Below are positions 11,139-21,225 of a stretch of DNA of 64,000 bases, piece by piece. Below the pieces are notes generated by a model that made no database searches, was not told where the DNA came from, and worked only from the letters and a program-made list of their open reading frames with translations. How positions within the stretch are numbered: the first letter of the stretch is position 1; each line of letters starts with the position of its first letter. Location of the stretch: the NCBI RefSeq assembly GCF_950023065.1, contig NC_088681.1, positions 8,680,001 through 8,744,000 on the forward strand. The letters are read 5' to 3'. Source of the DNA: Planococcus citri. Lineage: Eukaryota > Arthropoda > Insecta > Hemiptera > Pseudococcidae. The position numbers were made by a program, and so were the translations under genes.

Positions 11139-11749
11139 CTTTCCCTAATTCAAGAATTATCGAGCAATAATCTAAAAAGCTCTTTGGTTTAAGCATGAAG
11201 AACGTCAATCATGTTCTCTCAAATTTGGTCAATGTTAAAGATGCTTTGTAAGTGGTGATCAACTCTGATAAGCAACTTGATCAGCTACCTGGATCCACAA
11301 TATCGCCGCATCAGCATTTTTGATGAATAGGTGATTCAGTTGTCAAGCAAAACATACTCAGACATCCGACAAATTCAGCATAGCTGGAACATTTGAGCTG
11401 TCTTTGATTCGTGTTTTAGACACCTGATGTCTTCAGTGGTAAAATTCATCAGAGATCTCAATAACACGCCAGCTATGTTGATGTGTGTGTCTCTGGTGAT
11501 GTAAATCAGCTCGCTTGCTGCTGCTCAATGATCAATAGAGAACATCAGATGTTTTGATGTCTGGTCCCTTTCCCCAAGGTCTAAAATCTACATTCAGCGC
11601 GTTGTTAGCGACTATGGATTCTTCAAGTATCCATAGTATCTTTTGGTTTGGAATGGTCTTGCTTTGAACAGCTTCCACATCTGATTTTGGTGAAGCTTCC
11701 AATTCAGCCACAAAAATCTCGATCTCAACACAATTAGCTGGATGTGATG

Positions 11750-11960
11750 ATTTTTGCCAAGTTGCAATCGACTTAGGTACAAATTTCATTGGCATCTTCA
11801 GCTTTATCCGTCAATTTTGGTTCTTCAGGGCAGGTTGATTTACCCTCAATAATGTCCACGGCATTAAAAAGGGTGAGGATGTCAAGCACTTTATCCTTCC
11901 ACAATGGTCAATCACTGGCACCGGACAGAGGCTTGATTCCTTTTAGATACTTACTTAATC
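11750..11960 (-). pseudogene. copia Gag N-terminal relic
   Basis: Read on the minus strand from about 11955, the frame gives GIKPLSGASD, a TGA where Trp is usual, then PLWKDKVLDILTLFNAVDII and EGKSTCPEEP, then more stops. Copia-type Gag proteins open with an IKPLdG...W.lWk...ldlL pattern followed by a D(I/V)(I/V)xG...PEE segment, which fits well. With several in-frame stops it cannot make a protein. The rest of the interior (11139-11750) is too decayed for me to read, although an 87-codon open frame survives at 11532-11795. Confidence 0.7.
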
Positions 11961-12262
11961 CATGACAAATAGGAAAATATGGATATCAACAGCTCACAAC
12001 TGTGATCCACAATCTGTATGTCAAATGATTACACACAATTAGATATCAACAGCAAACAACTGCGATCTAATTTTCAAATAATATAACCGCTCATGAACCT
12101 TTAAATACAAATTCAGATAAAGTTACAAACGAAATACATCTTGATTAGCGTTTTATCTCAAATAGGCACAGTTTAACGCGTCTGGTACCCATAACCTGAT
12201 AAAATACGATGCACACTTTGAAATAAAACAATGCATTTAAACATATTTACAAACAAACAAAT

Positions 12263-13005
12263 GAAGGGCGGTTTTCGAAAACTGGATAAGTCAATTTTTT
12301 TGAAAATTGAGTTTTTCAGGCCATTAAGTTCTATAGGTTGTATCTCACCTATTTAATGCCTAACCTACCCAAAATACCTATTTATTTACTTGCAATCCAG
12401 CTTTTCCATAAGTTGCAGATCGCAATCGTTTTTCCAAAATGCGATAAGTCACAATTTATCCAGTGAACCTTTGAATTTGGTGTTAAAAATATGGGTTAAA
12501 TTTTTTGTACCTACCGTAATACTTCGTGTTCGTTGAAGTAGAGCTGTGAAAATTGTTTTTTTTTTAATACTTAGATAGTACCGTAATATACTTATGTACT
12601 TTTTGTTTTTATTTGATTGCCAAAATGGATCATTTTTGTTAAAAATACGGGTTACATTTTTTGTAATCGATTTTTTTTTGGTCTTCTACTTTTGTATCGT
12701 GATTTACAGTTCACTTACTTACATCAATTTGCACCACTGGTTTTATCATATAAATAAAAAACTGAAAAATTGTTTTTCCAAAAGGCGATAAGTCAGTTTA
12801 CTTTTTCTGCCGCAGAAGCGCTGTGAACTCGAGTTACACCGCGAAACCAACACATACGTGTTGAGGTAGACCTAATGCAACATGCAGGACAGGTTGCATA
12901 CTCCAAGTGCATCATGGCTTCAAAATAGTTCAAATGGGCACTAAAAACGTCATTTATCTCAAAATCATGATTTTTGACTTATCACTTTTTGGAAAACCCC
13001 CCTTC
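12263..13005. mobile_element. nested inverted-repeat element in the LTR
   Basis: 743-bp insertion with terminal inverted repeats GAAGGGCGGTTTTC and GAAGGGGGGTTTTCC (right end read in reverse), flanked by aaat on both sides (12259-12262 and 13006-13009). Internal words like GCGATAAGTCA recur in both orientations. No ORF of note, so non-autonomous. The superfamily is not clear from this single copy. Confidence 0.72.
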
Positions 13006-13131
13006 AAATATGTACAGAAAAAAATGTCGGAAAATTGCCATAATACGAACATTAGCGTGATCGGAACATTAGTTGGAATATTTGAAAATCGGAATCACGA
13101 GTAAGTATAAAAATATTACAAAGTCACAATA

Positions 13132-13325
13132 GACCCGTTCGCATACGAGTGTTGTGTGAATATAGTGGGTGCCTAAGCATTGTTTTTCTTATGCAAAAGT
13201 TGTCCCGGTGAACCCGGTGAACCCTCACACATCAAAAGAAAAAACCCTTCGACTACGAAATATTAGTTAAATTCACGCTGTACCCGTACGCTTATTAAAA
13301 CCAAATATCTCACCATGAACCGGTC
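13132..13325. mobile_element. 194-bp MITE with TA target duplication
   Basis: Insertion into the copia LTR with ends GACCCGTTC and GAACCGGTC (8 of 9 complementary), flanked by TA on both sides. The empty site is visible in the other LTR at about 11050. A mariner-like origin is possible. Confidence 0.6.
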
Positions 13326-13547
13326 TATTGATGTTTGTTGACTTTCTCGAATAGGATGTATCAGGATAATAGGAAGAATTACCAGTAAAAACGCCGTAAT
13401 AAATAATCACTGATAATGACACAATTTTACATTATTTTTAACATTTTAAATCAAATATTTTTGAATTTTCCATTCATTCTTCCCATCCCTTGCAGAAATT
13501 CTGTGACAATGACCGACAGTAATTTACAATTTTATAACAGTTACTGT

Positions 13548-13665
13548 TAAGAACTGTTAGTAATTAACAGTTTTTGTTAAGAACTGTTAGTAATTAACAG
13601 TTTTTGTTAAGAACTGTTAGTAATTAACAGTTTTTGTTAAGAACTGTTAGTAATTAACAGTTTTT
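13548..13665. repeat. 30-bp tandem repeat
   Basis: About four units of taattaacagtttttgttaa plus gaactgttag, repeating every 30 bp (13561, 13591, 13621, 13651). Each unit is itself partly palindromic. Confidence 0.88.
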
Positions 13666-13831
13666 CATCGATTGCTGACAGTTATACTCAGTAACAGTTA
13701 GTTTCTTGATGATTTCCAAATGTTACCAACAGTTATTGCCAGAGACATGGCGGCTACTTGATAGTTACTTACAGTTACCGTTAATGTCATGACAGTGTCT
13801 AAATGTTAGATTGGGAAACGCTTGCATACAG

Positions 13832-15232
13832 GCTGAATTTTGGTATACTGGCCTATTTTTATAACCTGAACACGAATCCTTGGTGTCTGACAGAGGTGTA
13901 ACGATTACGATTATAATCGATTATCTCCGATTAATAATCGCCGATTATTAATAATCGGCCGTAATCGATTAATCGCCGATTAATCGGACCTTTGGGTAAT
14001 TTTTTTAAATTAATCCAAATCTTGATTTTATGTCTTCCTTTTGGTTTTAATTTTTTATTTGATGTTTCATATTTTCATTTTCTCTTCAATCCTTTCATTA
14101 CAATTACTTTTTGAGTAAAAAAATGAAAATGAAAATTGTTCAGATAATGGTTCAGAAAACATTTATGGCGATGACTGACGTCACTCAATTCCAACCAATC
14201 ATGGAACCGCAAATTTTTTTGGCCGAATAATCGCCGATTAATCGATTATCCTCCGATTAGTCCGATTATTTTGGGACGAAATGATCGATGCAGCATCGAT
14301 TATAATCGTTACACCTCTGGTGTCTGATGTCTGTCTCTAGTTTGCTTTCCCACCAATTGTGTATTTTAGCCCCCCAAATGAGGTTTTTCCCCCGTATCTT
14401 CTCAAATTGCGGTCCTAGCTCAAAAATGTGTTCCATAGAAGTTGTTCTACATCAAATTTCTCATCAGATGACCTATGAACCAACTGCGTCCCCCCAAGGG
14501 GAGGTGGACCTAGAATCAATCCAATCAGCATCGAATAATAAAACGCTCAGGGGGAAGCTGAATTTTGGTATACTGGTCCATTTTTACGCCCTTAAAACAC
14601 AAATCCTTATTCCTTAGTGTCCCACCGGTTCCTAGTGACCTTTCCCCCAATAGTGGATTTCAGCCCCCCAATGAGGTTTTCCCCCTACCCCCTCAAATTG
14701 CAGTCCTACCCCGAAAATGGGGTCTATGAAAGTTGTTGTACATCAAATTTCCTATCGATGATCTATAAAACAACTTCGTCCCCCTGGGGGAGGTGGACCT
14801 GCAGTCAATTTAATATAAGGGGTTTTTGAATATGAGTCCATGATAATTGATAGGTATGAAATATGTTTTTTTACAACAATTTTGACCTCAAATGGATTAT
14901 GACCTCAAATTATTCCAGTAGGGAGAACCTCTTTCAACCCTTCATACCTATCGTGGCTCATATTCAAAAAAACCCCTATATTCATTTGACTGCAGGCCCA
15001 CCCCCCTCGGGGGGGACGAAGTTCGTTCATAGGCCATCTGATGGGAAATTTGACGTAGAACAATTTTTATGGACTCCATTTTTGGGCTCGGACCGCAATT
15101 TGAGAAGATACGGGAGAAAAACCTCAATTGGGGGTTAAAATCCACAATGGGGGCAGAAAGCTAGGGACAGGTGGGGTAGACCAAGGATTCGTGTTCAGGG
15201 TATAAAAATAAGTCAGTATACCAAAATTCAGC
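13832..15232. repeat. three-copy module, two direct and one inverted
   Basis: A ~260-bp module starting gctgaattttggtatactgg occurs at 13832 to about 14520 (split by the hAT MITE), at 14557 to about 14812, and inverted at about 14989-15232. The second and third are separated by a smaller palindrome (ggggtttttgaatatgag at 14818 and its inverse near 14958). Transcripts would fold back on themselves. Confidence 0.78.
13891..14319. mobile_element. hAT-type MITE
   Basis: 429-bp element with inverted ends CAGAGGTGTAACGATTA and ATAATCGTTACACCTCTG, flanked by the perfect 8-bp duplication gtgtctga (13883-13890 and 14320-14327). An 8-bp duplication with CAGNGG-type ends is typical of hAT transposons. 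The interior is full of AATCGATT / CGATTAATCG palindromes and has no ORF. Confidence 0.88.
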
Positions 15233-15360
15233 TTGTGGTACAATGTTGGTAAATGAAAAAAAAAACTAAAAAAAGTTAAAAATCATTATCACTTGAAAAT
15301 TTTTAAAGTCCAGAGTGTTGAGAGGTGCATATAAAAGCATTCAACACCAGTCCTTCCATC

Positions 15361-15445
15361 AGCTCCAGTGGTCTAGTAGGTAAGTCAGGTGAATTATGCA
15401 GTGGTGTGCAGGAGGTCACGGGTTCGGTCCCAACCCCAGGTGGAA
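15361..15445 (+). ncRNA. tRNA-like (SINE-head) sequence
   Basis: An A-box-like TGGTCTAGTAGGTAAG (15369-15384) and a B box GGTTCGGTCCC (15421-15431) lie about 50 bp apart, the spacing of an internal Pol III promoter. I do not see a clean cloverleaf, so this is more likely a SINE head or decayed tRNA than a working tRNA gene. Confidence 0.5.
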
Positions 15446-15706
15446 AATTTTTTTAGGTTTTTCAAAATTTTTTTGGAAAGAATTCTTCAATTTTAGCACT
15501 GCAGCTTACAGGGAAGCACTAAATTCAATAATCAAGCCACATATTTCCATTTTCTCCATTCACAATGTAAATACGCGTAATTTTTAGTCAAATCACTAAC
15601 AATTATTGTTAGTGATTTCACTAACAGTTACTTACATCCTTAGAAGGTGACGAAAAGACTGTCAGTTTTTTTACTAACAATAACTGACAAGGAATTTCTG
15701 CAAGGG

Positions 15707-18540
15707 ATATTTCGGAAATTTTAATTTCTTTGAACATTTTTTCTCAAGTGATGATAAATTGGGTGGGGGAGAGATCTAAACATCTGAAAATTTTTGAATT
15801 GAAAATAAAAATCGAAATGCTCTCTTAATTAGTGAAAAAAAATTGATAGTAATAATATTGAACCCCTCCCTCTTCCATTCAAATAAAATTTGATGATTTG
15901 CTTGCTTTTGTATTTTTTTTTTCTAAATTCATCGGAAAAAATTTGGCGGGATAAGTTGAAAAAATTTCACTCTCACCCTTTTTCCCCTCCCTCCCACCAT
16001 TGACACACCGATTCTTCACGTCTCTAAGCTCAAGTACCTACATATTTTGAAAAAAAAACTCCGAACAAAATGAGAATAATGCGACTAACCCATCAAACCC
16101 ATTAAGTCGATTTTTTTACATTCGCCTGTTTTTTACGAAGGGTTGATATCACGAAAAAAAAATATTATTCATCGAGATGAAAATGTTTTGTAGCCCTGAA
16201 AAGTACGATAAATCATCATGTATCAGCTTGGCAAGTTAAAGTAGCTTTGCTCGTACAAATGGTTAAAATTGAAATTTTCTCGCAGATATTTTTTCAATAA
16301 CTTACTAGTGATAGAAGCCGGGAACTGCGAAAAAATTAGGTATATTTTTCGTTATCCGTTCTCAAAAAAGTAAACGAGAGATTGAAACTGTCCCAAGATT
16401 CTAATTTATAATGTATGGGCCAATTTTGATTAAAAGTTTCGAATTTTTTTGCTGTTCGAGACAATCCTAAAGTTTTAAGGTCTATTGAGAGCAAGAGGTT
16501 AGAGATGGGACTGGACAAGTTTCATTTCACGATTTAATAGGTACTCGTCAGAGTCAAGTTTCGAAACACTTTCAACTCCAATTTGTATGTAGTTTTTATT
16601 CGCATCTCAGGTGTTAATAAAATTGCCTAATCAGTTTGCCGTAAATAATGCTTCATCTTTACGTTGACGAGATTACTTCCTTCTCAAAGTTTTCTGAGCT
16701 TTGAAGACCATTTTTATGGAAAATTACCGAATCTTCGTATACGAAATAAAGTTGTTAGAATTTCGAGGTAATTTTCAATTGCTGAGAATTCTCTCGAAAT
16801 TCCAATCTATACGACGAACGCGCCAGAGGGGTGAAAAAATTCCAAAATTTTATCTTCGCCGAAAAAGATGAGTCGATTTTTCTCTTCAAGTTCACGATGT
16901 TCGTTCGTCGAAAAGCCTCGATAACAACGTGCCATTTTCGTTCCATGCACCTGTGTACATGTTCGTCTATTCTACTCTGACACTTATTGCATTCCACGAA
17001 TTTTCCACCGCCGTGTGTTTATTTTATTCTCGAGGCTTCGATTTTTTTCCAGCCGACAGGTTGTGTATAAGAATGACGCGAAGAAAAGGCAAGGGTTGTT
17101 TAAGTTATTGGACGATTCATTAAGGACCCAACGTATAGGGGTTTTTTCACCCTTTTTTTCCTTTTTTGATACGGCAAGAATTCCAATATTTTTTATCTTT
17201 AGTTGTTGTTCGATGAGTGTACCTTGAAATAAGAGTAACAAGAGAATCAGATAGGAGGGTTGGTAGAGCAGAGTTCCATCAAACCGAATGTTGTGATGTT
17301 TTGTTGTAAAGTCACGTTCTATACGTATATATTTTTTTATTATTATTCTGTATCGATTCTGTATACTTTCAGCTTCAATTCTGCTCCACCTCTGGCTCTG
17401 TACCATTCTCACGATGTTTTTCGTCTTCTCGCATCTTTCAATACCTTTAGGAAAGAATACGATTTTTTCGAAATTTTAAAGTGAATTTTGCATATTATTT
17501 TTTCATCTATACGTAAACACAAATACGAGATGAGATAGCGTATTGGAAAATTAAATATTTAATTTCACCAACCGGCAATCTCGTTGTGTTTCTTCGATAC
17601 GATAAATAAAATCGAGCTACGGGATTCTCTATCTTATCCAATATTTGGTACATTTGAATTGCAATATTCTGGCACGTTTAAAGTTTATCTATCTGACGTT
17701 AGATGCGACGAAATGATAAGAGTATTTTTAAGCAAATATTTCGACGTCGTTGTCGTTGTCTTACTTATACTTGCTTTGTTTCTTTCGTATTCGTCGAAGA
17801 GGCAGATTTTTGAATTTTATTTATTATTATTTTTCGTGTAAACTGGAACAGCTTTGTAAACAAAACCGACTAGCGAGTTATTGTCACGTCATTGCAGATA
17901 TCGAATATTGAGGGCAAGATTTTTTAGTGCTCGAGTTCGAATACGATTATAAACGAGAAGAGATTCGGTCGAAGGAATGCTTTCGATCCATTATCGTGTG
18001 ATAATCGTTTTACTGTGATTGATTCTGATCTATAGGGGAAATGTTTTGAACTGTGGTATCCTTTCCTTTAATTTGGTTGAAACTATTAAGTTGAATGCCA
18101 GAATCTGAAGTTCATTTTTTGAATTTTTAAAAATTTAAAAAAATCAAAAAAACTGTTTCTGTGGCAATTCTTTTCATCATTGAATTATCTATTAATTTTT
18201 CCATTTTTCAATTGTGGTCGGAGAAAGGAAAAAGTAAATGATCTGGCCCAAGCCAGGCGAGAGCAAAACTTTTAGAAATTTATAATTCAAGAAGTAAGAA
18301 TACAATAGTTTTTAGTAATTCTTTGATGTTTCCTACTTACACAATTTTTTACAAATTTCTTTACTTTTTTCCTAATCCAATTTTTTCCTAAAATTCTCAA
18401 CTTTTCGCCCATAAAGAGTATTCTCGGAGGTAAAATAGAGGAAATGGCCCTGTTCCAAGATTAGGAAAATTATGATGGATTTATGTTGAGACCTCCAAAA
18501 AATTTTCGAGTGGCATTTCCCCTTTCCCCGAACCCCTCCC
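15707..18540. other. no gene recognised
   Basis: AT-rich sequence without supported exons. Overlapping open frames on both strands at 16.9-17.4 kb (up to 142 codons on the minus strand) have no motif and no splice context. I could not assign them. Confidence 0.4.
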
Positions 18541-18549
18541 CCTTGGACA

Positions 18550-19745
18550 CTACTTGATTCACCTCCTCTCTCTTCGAAACTCAAAAGTTTTCTCTGAATT
18601 TATCAATGAAAAAACTCTCACGAATTATGCGTGAGAAGACCGACTTTTCTTCGAGTACAAATCTTTTACGAACAAATTGAGTCACTTTTTTGAAACATTT
18701 GTATAGCAATTGGATTGTTTACAATCGAATCGAATCATTTACGAACGATTGGTGATTAAATAAATTGATTGATTTCTTGGTGAAACAATCGCAAACGGAT
18801 CAATTAATTTACAATTGATTCGTTTCTTTTTTTTTTTTTTTGTAAAACCACTATATAGGAATTGACCTGTTTTCAACGAAGTGAATCGAATCGAATCATT
18901 GACAACCGATTGGCGATTGAACACATTGATTTCTAGGTGAATCGCTCGCGAACGATTTGAATAATAGTTGGTGAATCATTCGCGAATGAGTGTATTCGTG
19001 TGAATGAATCGTTCGCGAACGAATCGATTCAATTACTCAATTTTTGGTGAATCGTTCACGCACGAGTTGATTAATTCTTGGTGAATGATTCGCGAACGAA
19101 TTCATTGATAGTTGGAGAATATTCGCAAACGAATTGAATAATTTCAGAAGAATCATTCGCGAACGAATTGATTCGTATAATTGTCTCGTTCGCGAACCAA
19201 TTGACTCGCGTGTAAGTGAATCGATCGCGAACGAATTGATTCGTATAAGTGAATCGTTCGCGAACGAATTGATTCGCATCAGTGAATCATTCGTGAACGA
19301 ATTGATTCGTATAAGTGAATCGTTCGCGAATGAATTTATTCGGATGGGTGAATCGTTCGCGAACGAATCGATTCATTTACTCAATTTTTGATGAATCGTT
19401 CACGAACGAATTGAATAATTCTTGGGGCGAATCATTCACAAACGAGTTGTTTAATAGTTGTTGAATATTCGCGAACAAATTCAATAATTTTTGGTGAATC
19501 ATTCGCGAACGAATTGAATAATTTTAGGTGAATCATTCGTGAACGAATTGATTCGTATAAGTTAATCGATCGCGAACAAATTGATTCATATAATTGAATC
19601 GTTCGCGAACGAATTGATTATTTTTTGGTGAATCATTCCCGAACGAAACGAATAATTCATTTGTGAACGAATTGATAATTGAAGAATTGATCAATTTGCT
19701 CGCGAACGGTTTGTTCAAAAAATTAATCAATTTGTCCTTGAAAAT
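18550..19745 (-). repeat. satellite element S1 (33-bp palindromic minisatellite family)
   Basis: Minus-strand copy. Its 3' module lies on the left: a hairpin ctcacg...cgtgag at 18617-18635 next to aagaccgactttt. The array of TTCGCGAA-centred units fills about 18930-19680. The 5' module (inverse of a tgaaagaaccattcg-type segment) lies at about 19670-19740. Sequence beyond the hairpin (18550-18616) also matches the flank of S2, so the element extends past it. Confidence 0.8.
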
Positions 19746-19919
19746 GAATTATTACTCTCACAAACAATTCACTAAGGATTGAATCAATTTATATTATAGG
19801 TAAACTAGACAGCTAAGCAAAGCTTAGCTGCAAAGTGTGCGTAGCTAGCTGCCTTTTCTACCTGCCTTTTCTACAGCTATAACCGTTATTACATCTAGGT
19901 AGTGCATAAGTGAATCAAC

Positions 19920-20640
19920 CATATCACAGAAATGAGAATTTTTGAAACTCTCACTGCTTCAAAATAGTAATTGTTTTTCAGTGTTTTCATATTTTCCAAA
20001 TTACAATAGGTATTTCAGAATAATTTATAAGCTTGTATTGCTTCTAAATTAAGAAATTTCTAGTTGTTTTTCATAGTTTGCATTGTTTTAAAATTTACAA
20101 AATTTCAAATCAATTTCCCGAATTCCCCATCGCTACAATTTCATAAAGTTTTCAATAAATTTTCAGAATTTTGCATTGCTGCTGAGTTAGGAAATTTGCA
20201 ATCAATTTTTAGAATTCACATTGCCTCTAAATAGTCAAACTTTGAATAATTTTTCAGAATTCTTATTGTCTTTAAATTGAAAAATTTCAAATTCAATTTT
20301 CAAGTTCATATTGTCCACAAATTGTTAAACGTTTACTCAATTTTTGAAATTTACATTGCCTCCAATTTTTCAGAATTCTCATCTTCTTCATAAATATTAC
20401 AGTACTTATTTCATATAATTTTCAAGTTCACATTATCTGCAACTTACAGAACTTTTAATCAATTTTTGGAATTCTCAGCGTCTCTAAATACAAATAATTT
20501 TCATATTATTTTTTTTAGAATTTCCATTGTCTTCAAATTTATAAATTTTCAAACCAACTTTCAGAACTTGCTTTTTATTCTAAATTAAGAATTAAATCTT
20601 ATAAAATATGTTAAGAATTTGAATTGCCTCTAAATTACAC
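19920..20640. repeat. degenerate ~45-bp tandem repeat
   Basis: Loose units of the form TTCACATTGCCTCTAAATT...AATCAATTTTCAGAA repeat about every 43-46 bp. They are heavily diverged and contain no coding signal. Confidence 0.55.
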
Positions 20641-20964
20641 GGAAAAAAATATAGGTAATGTTTACAAAAAAATTTAACTAAATACTGGTATTTAGCACAA
20701 TTAAGTACCAGATCCCATTCAATAATTTTTACTGTAATCGTATAGTAAAAATTATCATTTTAATAAATTTTGCTTTAAGTACCAATAGTAAAAATCATTT
20801 TGTTTTAATAATTTTTACTAAATCATGATAATAAAAGTTTAATTACTCATTTTGAAGTAATTTTTAAATTATAAGTAAAAAGTTAAAAATTATTCATGTC
20901 AATGTAATCCTTACTATACTTATGGCTATAGGTAGACAAAAAATTAATGAAATGAATTTTTAGT

Positions 20965-21047
20965 TAGCAAATGATATCATAATTCATAACTCAATTTCAG
21001 CATTATTTAGCAAATGATATAATTCATAACTCAATTTCAGCATTATT
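20965..21047. repeat. 43-bp tandem duplication
   Basis: tagcaaatgata...attcataactcaatttcag occurs twice in a row (20965 and 21008). The copies differ by a short deletion. Confidence 0.85.
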
Positions 21048-21134
21048 TTTGCCCCATTATCATGTACTACATAGGTAGTAACTCCAAAACATTTACCGAT
21101 CCAATTTTCCTACGAAAAATCTGTCACCTACCTA

Positions 21135-21225
21135 CTTACCTCACGGGGATTCGAACCTGGGTCCCTAAATTTCCTATTCCTACCTACATGCCCTATTCAC
21201 TCAGCCACCAATTCACTACGAGGGT
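21135..21225 (-). ncRNA. tRNA-like (SINE-head) sequence
   Basis: On the minus strand a good A-box-like TGGCTGAGTGAATAGGGC (21207-21190) and a perfect B box GGTTCGAATCC (21157-21147) are present. The GGGACCCAGGTTCGAATCCC stretch could form a T arm, but I cannot fold a full acceptor stem. It is probably a tRNA-derived SINE head; a decayed tRNA gene is the alternative. Confidence 0.55.

Larger units (their letters stand above)
10876..13443 (-). mobile_element. decayed Ty1/copia-type LTR element
   Basis: Two diverged LTRs (10876-11138 and 12197-13443, the latter enlarged by two insertions) start TGTTAAAAATAATG and end TTTTATCA on the minus strand. The element is flanked by the 5-bp duplication tttta (10871-10875 and 13444-13448). 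Next to the 5' LTR, GGTTATGGGTACCAGA resembles the initiator-tRNA-derived primer site of Drosophila copia (GGTTATGGGCCCAG, from memory). Next to the 3' LTR is the purine tract AGGGAAAG. The interior keeps only a broken Gag. Confidence 0.85.
12197..13443 (-). repeat. 5' LTR of the copia relic, with two insertions
   Basis: Same LTR as 10876-11138, interrupted at 12263-13005 and 13132-13325. Comparison with the uninterrupted copy fixes both insertion points. Confidence 0.82.
13487..15706. mobile_element. composite terminal-inverted-repeat element
   Basis: Ends CCCTTGCAGAAATTC (13487) and its inverse GAATTTCTGCAAGGG (to 15706) are well matched. The only direct flank in common is AT, so the target duplication is unresolved. 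Subterminal regions carry short palindromic CTGTTAGT / ACTAACAG words on both sides. The interior holds three copies of a ~260-bp module, a nested hAT MITE and a tRNA-like sequence, with no transposase. Confidence 0.7.

Noticed and set aside
16984..17412. A 142-codon minus-strand frame with a hydrophobic stretch
   Set aside because: There is no recognisable family, the stretch comes from a T-rich tract, and an overlapping frame is open on the plus strand.
15361..21225. Functional tRNA genes at 15361 and 21135 (minus)
   Set aside because: The A and B boxes are good, but I could not form a complete acceptor stem or a convincing anticodon arm. They are kept only as tRNA-like sequences.
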